A stretch of DNA of 22,025 nucleotides from Opitutus sp. GAS368 (GTDB taxonomy: Bacteria; Verrucomicrobiota; Verrucomicrobiia; Opitutales; Opitutaceae): positions 1 to 22,025 of the forward strand of contig CAMATV010000010.1 of NCBI GenBank assembly GCA_945861235.1. Direction: 5' to 3'. Under the pieces are notes generated by a model. The model was not told where the DNA came from. It saw nothing but the letters and a program-made list of their open reading frames with translations, and made no database searches. Positions within the stretch are counted from its first letter, which is position 1. Each line of letters starts with the position of its first letter. Shown one piece after another: positions 15,327 through 22,025 of this stretch. The position numbers and the translations under genes were made by a program.

Positions 15327-15716
15327 ATGTCTCTCACCGCCAGACTGCTCACGCTGCTGGCGGTGATTTATTTTGTGGCAGGCTGCAGCACCGCGACGAC
15401 GACGCCCCACGCCAGCCGCGGCGACCCATCCGCCGCAATGCTTCCCCCGGCCGACGCACTCACCCTTAGCCCGCATAAAATCGTTGGCCGAATCGTGGCG
15501 GTCGATCCCGCGCGTGGCTTCGCGTTCGTCAGCCTCACCGCTACGACGCCCGCCGCCGCCCTCGCCGACGGTGGAGAACTCATCGTGCGCTCGGACGATC
15601 TCAGCGAGACCGGGCGCTTACGCACCTCCCGCTACACCCGCGGGCGCACGCTCGGCGCACAAATTATCTCCGGTCAACCGAAGATAGGCGACGAGGTTGT
15701 GTTTCACGCGAAGTGA
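15327..15716 (+). CDS. Small predicted lipoprotein of unknown function
   Basis: The 129-residue protein has a lipoprotein signal peptide: a basic start, a hydrophobic core (LLTLLAVIYFVAGC) and a lipobox with Cys20. After a short Ser/Thr/Pro spacer, residues 45-129 contain KIVGRIVAVDPARGFAFVSL and later TRGRTLGAQIISGQPKIGDEVVF. This pattern suggests a small beta-rich fold similar to OB/SH3-like domains, with a GDEV turn at the end. The same style of protein occurs in verrucomicrobial genomes, but I know no function. It follows rpoD by 38 bases and precedes tatA by 72 bases on the same strand, so it may belong to the dnaG-rpoD transcript. Its stop codon overlaps a tandem 18-base repeat. Confidence 0.78.
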   Translation: MSLTARLLTLLAVIYFVAGCSTATTTPHASRGDPSAAMLPPADALTLSPHKIVGRIVAVDPARGFAFVSLTATTPAAALADGGELIVRSDDLSETGRLRTSRYTRGRTLGAQIISGQPKIGDEVVFHAK

Positions 15717-15749
15717 CGGCATCGCTTTCCGGGACGGCATCGCTTTCCG
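15715..15749 (+). repeat. Tandem direct repeat, period 18 bases
   Basis: GACGGCATCGCTTTCCG occurs at 15715-15731 and again, identically, at 15733-15749. The first copy begins inside the lipoprotein stop codon; the second ends 39 bases before the tatA ATG. It looks like a recent local duplication in the tatA leader. Confidence 0.85.
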
Positions 15750-15788
15750 TCTTTACAGCTCACGAGCTCCGCCTAACTTTATTTTCTT

Positions 15789-16025
15789 ATGACCACGCTC
15801 ACAACCATCGGCATCATGGGCCTCGGGCCGACCGAACTCATTGTTATTCTCGTCATTCTCCTCGTGTTGTTTGGCGGTTCCAAGCTCCCCCAGCTCGCCA
15901 AGGGCCTCGGGCAGTCCATCAAAGAATTCAAGAAATCGTCCAAGGAAGACGATCAAGAAGCAAAACCTGCCGCCGCGCCCGAAGCCAAGAAGGTCGAACC
16001 AATCAAGACCCCGGCCTCCAACTGA
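15789..16025 (+). CDS. tatA: Twin-arginine translocase pore subunit TatA
   Basis: The 78-residue protein has the TatA layout: a short periplasmic N terminus, one membrane helix (about residues 13-28, PTELIVILVILLVLFGG), the FGGSKLP hinge, an amphipathic helix (LPQLAKGLGQSIKEFKKS) and a charged, disordered tail rich in Lys, Glu, Ala and Pro. It would oligomerise with TatC to export folded proteins; no tatC is in this window. A substrate candidate is the amidohydrolase at 1017. The leader is AU-rich (TAACTTTATTTTCTT) and lacks a Shine-Dalgarno sequence. An in-frame ATG at 15816 gives an equally plausible shorter form starting at MGLGPTEL. A terminator follows 41 bases after the stop. Confidence 0.93.
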   Translation: MTTLTTIGIMGLGPTELIVILVILLVLFGGSKLPQLAKGLGQSIKEFKKSSKEDDQEAKPAAAPEAKKVEPIKTPASN

Positions 16026-16066
16026 GCTCTCGACAGCGCCTCGCGCGCTCACCCTAAAGTTTTCTC

Positions 16067-16093
16067 AACGCGCCCGACCACGGCGCGTTTTTT
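16067..16093 (+). terminator. Rho-independent terminator after tatA
   Basis: AACGCGCC (16067-16074) pairs perfectly with GGCGCGTT (16082-16089) around a 7-base loop, followed by a run of six T (16088-16093). It closes the dnaG-rpoD-lipoprotein-tatA group. The stop codon of the converging antiporter gene lies just 5 bases beyond, at 16098. Confidence 0.93.
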
Positions 16094-16097
16094 ATTT

Positions 16098-18416
16098 TCA
16101 GTCCGCCTTGAGCGCGGCCGGCTCCTCTTCCACCCGCTCCCGCAGCCAAATCTTGAATTTCGCGATCTGCATCGGTGCCCCGAGCACCAACACCTCGTCC
16201 CCCGACCGCATGCTCTCCGCCGCCGTCGGGTTGAGCACCCGCAGGCCGTTGCGATTTACTCCCGCGATCTGCACCCCGTGGATCTGCGCCGGCGAGAGTT
16301 CGCCCAAAGTGCGGCCCGCCGCGCGACTCCAGCGCGGCACGAGCATCGCCTCCATGCGCACTTCCCCAAATAGTGAATCCGATCCCGACGCACCCGACAC
16401 CACTCCGAGCAATGCCTTGCCCGCAGTGACCTGCTCCGACGTACCCAACAACAGCACCTTGTCGCGCGGGAACAACACCGCCTCCGGCGGAGGCAAGGGG
16501 ATCATGAATCCTTGTCGCTCAATGCCCACCACCGAGCAACCAAAGCGGCTCCTCAGTCCGAGCTCGGAAATTTTCTTTCCTTGGCAATCCGCCAGGTCCG
16601 GCAAGGTGCAGTCGATCATGTGCAGATTCCATTCCCCGTGCGGCTGGAGCCAGGGCGCGGTCGTAGCGGTCATCTTGTTGTCCCCCGTCTCAATCACGCT
16701 GATCAGCTCGACCTCCATCTCACTGTGCCAGTAAATCAACTTTCGCCGCAGAACCAGCAACGCCACCCCCGCGACCACCGCACTAAACAGCAAGAGCCAT
16801 TGCCCTTGACCTTCCGCGGGCTGGATCGCCGCGAGCCACACAAACATCCCTCCTCCCGCGATGATCTTCAGCACGGTTTCCACTAAGATGCGCAGCCGCT
16901 GCGCATGCGGATGCCCTTTCGTCGAAACCTCCGCGTAGAGCATGGCCATGGCCGAAACATTGCGCCAAATCGCCACCAACGGAGCCAAGATCAGCAGGAC
17001 CAGCGTCGCCCCAAAGCACAACTCGAGATCGTGCGGAAACAGTCGGTCGCGACCGATCCACGCCTCGGCCATCGAAAAAAACTGTCCTGAAAAAACCACG
17101 ACACCGGTCACGAACAACGTGCCGACGCCCACCTGGATCAGTCGCTTGCGGCTGAGCTGCCACAGGAGATTGCGCGACCTCCGCTGTTGGAGTCCATCGA
17201 GCCAACCAAGGTAAGCGCCGCCCCAATCCGCCAGCCAACGGGGCTGACGCCGCAGGATCGCATCCGCGATTTTTCCCGAATGCCGCGTCAACATCGGCGC
17301 GACCAGCGTTGTCACCAAGGATACCCCGACCGCCAGGGGATAAAACCGCGGCGGCACCACGGCCATGGTCACCCCAAGTTGCGCAATAATGAACGAAAAT
17401 TCGCCGATCGGCGTCCCCGTCAACCCCGTGCGTAATGCATCCTTGAGCGGCGTGCCACTCAGCGCCAGCGCGCTGGACACCGCCAGAGGTCTCGCCACCA
17501 AAGTGAACGCCGCGATCCCTCCAATTAACCCGGCAGCGCCCCAGAGCTCGCGCACGTCGATTTGCATTCCGATCGCCACGAAAAAAACCGCGCTGAAGAT
17601 ATTCTTCATCCCTTCAAACGTCCGCTCCACTTGATGCCGGTGCGAGGTCTCCGCGATAATCGTGCCCAACAAAAAAGCCCCGAGCGCCGGCGAGTAGCCC
17701 GCCTGTACCGCGACGACCGCCATCCCAAAAAGCAGCGCGGCCAGTCCGAGCGTTTGCAGTTCTTCGTCCGCCGCGATGCTCATCCGCTTCAGCAACCACG
17801 GCACGAGCAGCAGCCCTAACACACCCGCCAGGACCACAAACGCCCCGAGTTGAAACAACGTTCGGGCCACTTGCTCGCCACCCCCGGCGTCGATCTTTAC
17901 GATCGAATTCAGCAGCGTCAGCATCACCACCGCGACCACATCCTCGAGCACCGAAATCCCCATCGCGAGTTGGCCCGAGCGTTCGTGATTGGTCCCCGTC
18001 TCGTGCAATATTTTCCCAATGATCGCCGACGAAGATACCATCAGCATACCCGCCAGAAAAAGCCCTTCCGTGCTCGACCAACCGAGCGCAGCCCCCAACA
18101 ACCGCGACAGATAATACATCACGATCGCCCCGCCAAACGTCGCCAACATCAGCCCTGGACCCAGCCGCCGCATCTTCCGCAGGCTCAAACCGAGCCCGAT
18201 GGCAAACATCAGAAAGACTAGGCCCACCTGCGCCAGAGTCTCGATACTCGCCGCGTCCTGCACCAACGCGAACGCTGGGGATTTCGGTCCCGCTACGATC
18301 CCGGCCACGAGAAACCCGACCACGACAGACAACCCGATCCGCTGGCATAACCACCCCACGACGCCAGCCACGACGAGCACCACCGCGAGATCCTGGATGA
18401 AATGAATTCCGTGCAT
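16098..18416 (-). CDS. CPA2-family cation/proton antiporter with two C-terminal RCK_C (TrkA_C) domains
   Basis: The 772-residue protein starts at the ATG at 18416 (MHGIHFIQDLAVVLVVAGVV); a longer frame upstream adds a non-homologous Arg/Thr-rich segment. Residues about 8-385 form a KefB/RosB-like Na+/H+ exchanger domain with around twelve membrane helices, the family motif SVLEDVVAVV (Asp159) and GTIIAETSHRHQVE. A further membrane region with about four helices (425-560) follows. Then come two RCK_C domains, about 597-672 (DCQGKKISELGLRSRFGCSV) and 685-760 (RTLGELSPAQIHGVQIAGVN). No NAD-binding RCK_N (Rossmann) domain is seen. The family exports K+ or Na+ in exchange for protons. In staphylococcal CpaA an RCK_C domain binds c-di-AMP, which makes this a candidate target of the cyclase at 8432. 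It is divergent from mreB. Confidence 0.87.
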   Translation of the reverse strand: MHGIHFIQDLAVVLVVAGVVGWLCQRIGLSVVVGFLVAGIVAGPKSPAFALVQDAASIETLAQVGLVFLMFAIGLGLSLRKMRRLGPGLMLATFGGAIVMYYLSRLLGAALGWSSTEGLFLAGMLMVSSSAIIGKILHETGTNHERSGQLAMGISVLEDVVAVVMLTLLNSIVKIDAGGGEQVARTLFQLGAFVVLAGVLGLLLVPWLLKRMSIAADEELQTLGLAALLFGMAVVAVQAGYSPALGAFLLGTIIAETSHRHQVERTFEGMKNIFSAVFFVAIGMQIDVRELWGAAGLIGGIAAFTLVARPLAVSSALALSGTPLKDALRTGLTGTPIGEFSFIIAQLGVTMAVVPPRFYPLAVGVSLVTTLVAPMLTRHSGKIADAILRRQPRWLADWGGAYLGWLDGLQQRRSRNLLWQLSRKRLIQVGVGTLFVTGVVVFSGQFFSMAEAWIGRDRLFPHDLELCFGATLVLLILAPLVAIWRNVSAMAMLYAEVSTKGHPHAQRLRILVETVLKIIAGGGMFVWLAAIQPAEGQGQWLLLFSAVVAGVALLVLRRKLIYWHSEMEVELISVIETGDNKMTATTAPWLQPHGEWNLHMIDCTLPDLADCQGKKISELGLRSRFGCSVVGIERQGFMIPLPPPEAVLFPRDKVLLLGTSEQVTAGKALLGVVSGASGSDSLFGEVRMEAMLVPRWSRAAGRTLGELSPAQIHGVQIAGVNRNGLRVLNPTAAESMRSGDEVLVLGAPMQIAKFKIWLRERVEEEPAALKAD

Positions 18417-18496
18417 ACGAACGCGGGCCAGAGGAGACGCCCTCTGCCGGACTCCCGTCAAGCTGCCTCGTTCCTGCACCCCACCCGTTTCCCTCG

Positions 18497-18502
18497 TTGA
18501 CA
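18497..18502 (+). promoter_or_regulatory. Possible -35 box of the mreB promoter
   Basis: A consensus TTGACA lies 68 bases before the mreB ATG, in the gap shared with the divergent antiporter gene. The sequence 17 bases further (TTCGTT) is a poor -10 box, so the assignment is weak. Confidence 0.25.
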
Positions 18503-18570
18503 CCCCGTCCGCCCGGCGATTCGTTTCCGTCGGCGGCAACGCCGTCACCCGCTCTCCCGCTCACGTAATC

Positions 18571-19584
18571 ATGGCCAACATCTTCGGCTACTTCTCCAAC
18601 GACATCGGCATCGACCTCGGCACCGCTAACACGCTCGTCTACGTGAAAGACAAGGGCATCGTCCTGCGCGAGCCCTCGGTCGTCGCCCTCGACACCGTCA
18701 CCCGCAAAGTCCGCGCCGTCGGCGACGAAGCGAAAAAGATGCTCGGCCGCACTCCCGGTAACATCACCGCGATCCGCCCGATGAAAGACGGCGTCATCGC
18801 CGACTTCGATGTCACCGAAGCGATGTTACGCTACTTCATCCGTAAGGTGTCGAGCGGTTCGTTTCGCGCCCCGCCCCGCGTCGTCATCGCCATTCCTTCG
18901 GGCATCACCGAAGTGGAAAAACGCGCCGTCAAAGAGTCCGCGATGCACGCCGGCGCCCGCGACGTCATCACGATTCCTGAGCCCATGGCCGCCGCCATCG
19001 GCGTCGGACTGCCCATCGATGAACCCGCCGCCAACATGATCGTCGACATCGGCGGCGGCACCACCGAGATCGCCGTCATTTCGCTCAACGGCATCGTATT
19101 TTCGAAATCGATCCGCGTCGCCGGCGACGAATTGGACAGCGCCATCATCGACTACATGAAGCGCGCCTATAATCTCCTCATCGGCGAGCGCACCGCCGAG
19201 GAAATCAAATGCCGCGTCGGCTCCGCCTACCCGCTCGACGAAGAACTCACCATGGAAGTGAAAGGTCGCGACTCCGTGGCCGGCCTGCCCAAGACCATTC
19301 ACATTACCTCCCAAGAAATCCGCGAAGCCCTCGCCGACACCATCTCGAACATCGTCGACGCCGTGCGCGTAACCCTCGAACGCTGCCCGCCCGAACTCTC
19401 CGCCGACCTCGTAGACCGTGGCTTTGTAATGGCCGGCGGCGGTGCCCTCATCCGCGGCATCGACAAACTCCTGAGCGAAAAGACCGGTCTCCCGGTGACG
19501 GTGAGCGAAGACCCGCTCTCCGCCGTCGCCAACGGCACCGGCGCGGTCCTCAACGACCTGTCGTGGCTAATGCAGAACGCGTGA
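18571..19584 (+). CDS. mreB: Rod shape-determining actin-like protein MreB
   Basis: The 337-residue protein is a typical MreB. It shows the actin-superfamily nucleotide-binding motifs: phosphate-1 IGIDLGTANTLVYV (residues 13-26), phosphate-2 VDIGGGTTEIAVIS (about 158-171) and the adenosine motif VMAGGGALIRGIDKLL (about 286-301). MRYFIRKV-type and EPMAAAIGVGLPI segments are also as expected. MreB forms membrane-bound filaments that guide lateral wall synthesis in rod-shaped cells. It leads the plus-strand group mreB-mreC-mreD-mrdA. A hairpin with a T tract lies directly downstream and may lower expression of the following genes. The ATG start fits the usual N terminus (MANIFGYFSNDIGIDLG). Confidence 0.97.
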   Translation: MANIFGYFSNDIGIDLGTANTLVYVKDKGIVLREPSVVALDTVTRKVRAVGDEAKKMLGRTPGNITAIRPMKDGVIADFDVTEAMLRYFIRKVSSGSFRAPPRVVIAIPSGITEVEKRAVKESAMHAGARDVITIPEPMAAAIGVGLPIDEPAANMIVDIGGGTTEIAVISLNGIVFSKSIRVAGDELDSAIIDYMKRAYNLLIGERTAEEIKCRVGSAYPLDEELTMEVKGRDSVAGLPKTIHITSQEIREALADTISNIVDAVRVTLERCPPELSADLVDRGFVMAGGGALIRGIDKLLSEKTGLPVTVSEDPLSAVANGTGAVLNDLSWLMQNA

Positions 19585-19594
19585 GTCTGGCGAT

Positions 19595-19627
19595 GTAGCG
19601 CGGTGCTTCAGCCCGTGCTGGTTTTTT
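19595..19627 (+). terminator. REP-like hairpin with T tract between mreB and mreC (possible attenuator)
   Basis: After a GTAG at 19595-19598, the stretch 19597-19619 folds into a stem AGCGCGG/CCGTGCT (one G-T pair), a bulged T, GC/GC and a TTCA loop. GG and six T (19622-19627) follow. This is terminator-like, yet it lies inside the shape operon, 13 bases after the mreB stop and about 70 bases before mreC. The TTCA loop links it to the palindromes at 2121-2166. Confidence 0.6.
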
Positions 19628-19697
19628 ACACTCCGGACCGCCGGAAAAATTTTCCGTGTCTTCCCCGTGTTCCGTGGGCAAATAAATCGCTCCGCCT

Positions 19698-20528
19698 GTG
19701 CCCTTCCGCCGCTTCGCCACTCACCACCCGTTTGCCACGCTCGGCTTCGTCGTCGTCGCGTGGCTCTTCGTGCCGGTCGGCCTGAAGTCATTTACCCGCG
19801 CGAGTTTTTTTGAACTCACCGCACCGGTCACCGTCGCCGCCGACTACGCGCGCGGTCTCCAGGAATACTGGTCGCTCCGCCTCCACTCGAACCACGAACT
19901 CATCGTCGCCGGTCGCGACCTCGCGCGCATCAACGCCTCCTACGAATTCGCCGTCCAACAAAACGCCGAACTCCAAGCCGGCCTTGAGCGTCTCGAATCA
20001 CTCCTCCGGCTGCCCACCTACAATAACTACCGACTCGAACACGCCCGCGTCGCCCGCCGCGATTTTTCCGGTTGGTGGCAACGCATCGTCCTGCGCAAAG
20101 GGAAAAACTTCGGCCTCACCGCCGGCTCGCCTGTCGTGTTCAGCGGCGGAGTCGTCGGTCGCGTGACGGAGGTCTATGCCACGACCGCCGTAGTCGAACT
20201 CATCAGCAGCCCCAACGTCCGCCTCGCCGGCATCGTCGAGGGCGAAAATCACGTGATGAGTTATCAGGGCGGGATCAACCCCACCTTCGGCCCACCGATG
20301 GGGATCGTGGAGCTCGTGCCACTGGACACCTTCGCCAGTGCCTCCTCGCCGAAACGCCTCGTCACGTCCGGCTTCGGTGGCGTCTTTCCGCCCGGACTCA
20401 CGATCGGATCTGTAACCAAAGTCGAACTGAGCACCGACGGCCTCTTCAAGACCGGCGAAGTGAAACTCGATGAACGCCTCGGTTCTCTCACCGAGGTCAC
20501 CGTGCTGGTGCCGCTGACTCCAGAGTAG
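19698..20528 (+). CDS. mreC: Cell shape-determining protein MreC
   Basis: The 276-residue protein has the MreC layout: a short cytoplasmic start, one membrane helix (about residues 12-30, TLGFVVVAWLFVPVGL), a periplasmic coiled coil (about 58-98, RINASYEFAVQQNAELQAGLERLESLLRL in part) and two beta-barrel subdomains (about 110-270) with GKNFGLTAGSPVVFSGGVVGRV and TSGFGGVFPPGLTIGSV segments. MreC links MreB filaments to penicillin-binding proteins in the periplasm. It starts with GTG at 19698, 113 bases after mreB, with the hairpin in between. The C-terminal end is short, without the Pro-rich tail of some homologues. No Shine-Dalgarno sequence precedes the GTG. Confidence 0.92.
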   Translation: MPFRRFATHHPFATLGFVVVAWLFVPVGLKSFTRASFFELTAPVTVAADYARGLQEYWSLRLHSNHELIVAGRDLARINASYEFAVQQNAELQAGLERLESLLRLPTYNNYRLEHARVARRDFSGWWQRIVLRKGKNFGLTAGSPVVFSGGVVGRVTEVYATTAVVELISSPNVRLAGIVEGENHVMSYQGGINPTFGPPMGIVELVPLDTFASASSPKRLVTSGFGGVFPPGLTIGSVTKVELSTDGLFKTGEVKLDERLGSLTEVTVLVPLTPE

Positions 20529-20639
20529 CAACCACGTTGAGCGTTGCAGACTAAGAGTTGAGAAAAGCCCCCCGTTCTCTTCGCCTTCTCTCCTTCTCGC
20601 GACGTCCGACTCGCAGCCCTCCGCTCCCCACTTCCTCCC

Positions 20640-21149
20640 GTGCGCCTCTCCCTCGTCACCGCCCTCACGCTACTGCTCCTCTGGACGCTCGTCGCGCAGG
20701 TGAATCACGCGCTCGCCGAACTGCGCGTGTATCTTTTTGTCGGCAGCCTTTTCGTCATCTTCGCCGCGCTGAAGCTTCCGTTGCGTTCAGGCCTCGGTGC
20801 CTCTCTCCTCAGTGGTCTCCTCTGCGATGCCAATTCACCAGTAGATTTTGGCACGCATACGCTGCTCTTCGCCGCCGCCCACGCCGTAGTCTTCCACCTT
20901 CGTGATCGGCTGCCTCGTGACGACACCATCGCGCGCCTGATCGTCGCGCTCCTCACCAATCTCGCCCTCTTCCTCGTGTTTTCCTTTATCCAAATCGCCC
21001 GCTCACCGGCCCCTGCCGCCGCTTGGCCACGTCTGATCGCCGATCTCGTCTGCTCGCAAGTTTTCCTCGCGTTGATCGCCCCGTGGGTTTTCGCCCTGCA
21101 ACACCGCGCGCTCGTGCTCACCGGCACCACCCGGGAACTCACCCCCTAG
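20640..21149 (+). CDS. mreD: Rod shape-determining membrane protein MreD
   Basis: The 169-residue protein is hydrophobic with about five membrane helices (for example residues 4-21 LVTALTLLLLWTLVAQV, 30-43, 55-65, 72-86, 98-121 and 138-155). MreD sequences are poorly conserved, so the call rests on size, topology and its position between mreC and mrdA. The RSGLGASLLSGLLCDANSPVDFGTHTLLFA segment, in part GLLCDANSPVDFGTHTLLF, is of the type seen in MreD, where G-x-x-x-D is often kept. It starts with GTG at 20640, 111 bases after mreC, and ends 4 bases before mrdA, so the last two genes are tightly coupled. Confidence 0.85.
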   Translation: MRLSLVTALTLLLLWTLVAQVNHALAELRVYLFVGSLFVIFAALKLPLRSGLGASLLSGLLCDANSPVDFGTHTLLFAAAHAVVFHLRDRLPRDDTIARLIVALLTNLALFLVFSFIQIARSPAPAAAWPRLIADLVCSQVFLALIAPWVFALQHRALVLTGTTRELTP

Positions 21150-21153
21150 CCCG

Positions 21154-22025
21154 ATGCCCACGTCCGAGTCCAATCCCTTCGAGCACTCCGGCAGTCTCCT
21201 TGAGTCCCATAAGGGTTACGACCCGCGGGTCATTTTCTTCTATTTCGCCCTCGCCGTCCTGCTCTTGATTCTCGCGGGCGGCCTCGCCTATCAACAGCTG
21301 TTCAAAACTGAAACCTACCACGAGCGCGAGCGCGTGCAGAGTCAGCGCCGCGTCCTCGTGCCCGGCCCGCGCGGGAACATCTATGCGCGGGACGGCACCA
21401 CGATCCTCGTCGGCAACCGTCCGCGTTTTTCCGTCGTGCTCTATCTCGATGAACTCAAGTCCGAGTTCCTGCGCGAGGCGCGGATCATCAAGAAAAACTA
21501 CGGCAAGTCCGATATGCCCGAGGCCGCCCTGCGCGAAATGCCTTTTTCCCGCATGAGCCGCGTCAGCGTCGTGCAACGCTACCTCGACGAGGTGAACACC
21601 ATCATCGGCCGTTCCGAAAAAGTGGACGCCGCCTCCCTCGCGCGCCACTTCGGCGACCAACTGCTCCTGCCTTACAAGCTCATCGACGATCTCACCGGAC
21701 CGGAATATGCCCGCCTGATCGAAGGCCTCCCCGTGCGCTCGCCGCTGCAAGTTTATACCTCCAGTACTCGGTTCTACCCCTTCGGCTCCAGCGCCGCCCA
21801 CGCCCTCGGCTTTGTCCGGGTAAACGAAGAACTCAACGTCGAGGACTTCCCCGGCGAAGATCTCGCCACCTTCAAAATGAAGGGCACCATCGGTAAAGAC
21901 GGCTTGGAAAAAACCTTCGACAGCCAACTCCAAGGTGAGGCCGGCGGCACAATTTTTCGCGTCGATCCCGCCGGCTACAAGGTCAACCCACCGCTCGAGA
22001 AACGACTGCCCCTCCAAGGAAAAAA
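21154..22025 (+). CDS. mrdA: Penicillin-binding protein 2, N-terminal part (cut by window edge)
   Basis: The first 290 residues of a class B penicillin-binding protein are visible. A short cytoplasmic start is followed by a membrane anchor (about residues 26-45, VIFFYFALAVLLLILAGGLA). Then comes the start of the periplasmic region with RRVLVPGPRGNIYARDGTTI, the characteristic PRG-I-RDG motif of PBP2. The pedestal domain follows, and near residue 245 KGTIGKDGLEKTFDSQLQGE matches the conserved GKDGLE segment just before the transpeptidase domain. The catalytic Ser-x-x-Lys lies beyond the window. PBP2 is the transpeptidase of lateral wall elongation and works with MreBCD and RodA. It starts 4 bases after mreD. 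The frame is open to the right edge. Confidence 0.93.
   Translation, partial: MPTSESNPFEHSGSLLESHKGYDPRVIFFYFALAVLLLILAGGLAYQQLFKTETYHERERVQSQRRVLVPGPRGNIYARDGTTILVGNRPRFSVVLYLDELKSEFLREARIIKKNYGKSDMPEAALREMPFSRMSRVSVVQRYLDEVNTIIGRSEKVDAASLARHFGDQLLLPYKLIDDLTGPEYARLIEGLPVRSPLQVYTSSTRFYPFGSSAAHALGFVRVNEELNVEDFPGEDLATFKMKGTIGKDGLEKTFDSQLQGEAGGTIFRVDPAGYKVNPPLEKRLPLQGK

Noticed and set aside
17614..18564. Minus-strand frame of 316 codons overlapping the antiporter start
   Set aside because: A different frame of the same strand as the antiporter; Gly/Arg-rich with no motifs, while the antiporter frame has clear membrane helices.

Overview
The window is GC-rich chromosomal DNA from a bacterium that is most likely a member of the Verrucomicrobiota, probably Opitutaceae-like. 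That placement is inferred from gene content and style, not from a database search. Supporting points are the macromolecular-synthesis cluster dnaG-rpoD, a complete mreB-mreC-mreD-mrdA shape operon, signal peptide-bearing GMC/amidohydrolase-type sugar enzymes, and gene starts that almost uniformly lack a Shine-Dalgarno sequence. No prophage, insertion sequence, CRISPR array, rRNA or tRNA was recognised.

Layout. 1-513 (-): N-terminal part of a GMC-family flavin oxidoreductase. 1017-2015 (+): Tat-exported TIM-barrel amidohydrolase. 2016-2597: a gene-free stretch full of short palindromic REP-like repeats. 2598-3852 (-): infA followed by a XerD-like recombinase, separated by a terminator hairpin. 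3982-5251 (+): tadA and a Mn-type superoxide dismutase, closed by a strong terminator. 5351-6544 (-): exported TolB-like beta-propeller. 6652-8085 (+): Mrp/ApbC P-loop ATPase and a small unknown protein. 8180-11332 (-): a run of an exported DUF362-like protein, an isolated nuoA, an unusual EIIA/diadenylate-cyclase fusion and rpmG. 11504-16025 (+): dnaG, rpoD, a small lipoprotein and tatA, closed by a terminator. 16098-18416 (-): a CPA2 cation/proton antiporter with two C-terminal RCK_C domains. 18571-22025 (+): mreB, mreC, mreD and the start of mrdA (PBP2).

The most interesting item is the 447-residue protein at 8432-9775. It joins a PTS EIIA domain of the fructose/PtsN type (phospho-acceptor His66 kept) to a central domain resembling the one in archaeal DacZ and then to a diadenylate cyclase (DisA_N) domain with its DGA motif. 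It would let PTS phosphorylation state control c-di-AMP synthesis. A plausible effector lies in the same window: the antiporter at 16098-18416 carries tandem RCK_C domains, the domain type that binds c-di-AMP in the staphylococcal antiporter CpaA. The link between the two is inference.

A second theme is small palindromes with GTAG-like heads and either a GTGA or TTCA loop. They occur as inverted pairs after the amidohydrolase and as a terminator-like hairpin between mreB and mreC. They look like REP elements that may have been recruited as regulatory hairpins.
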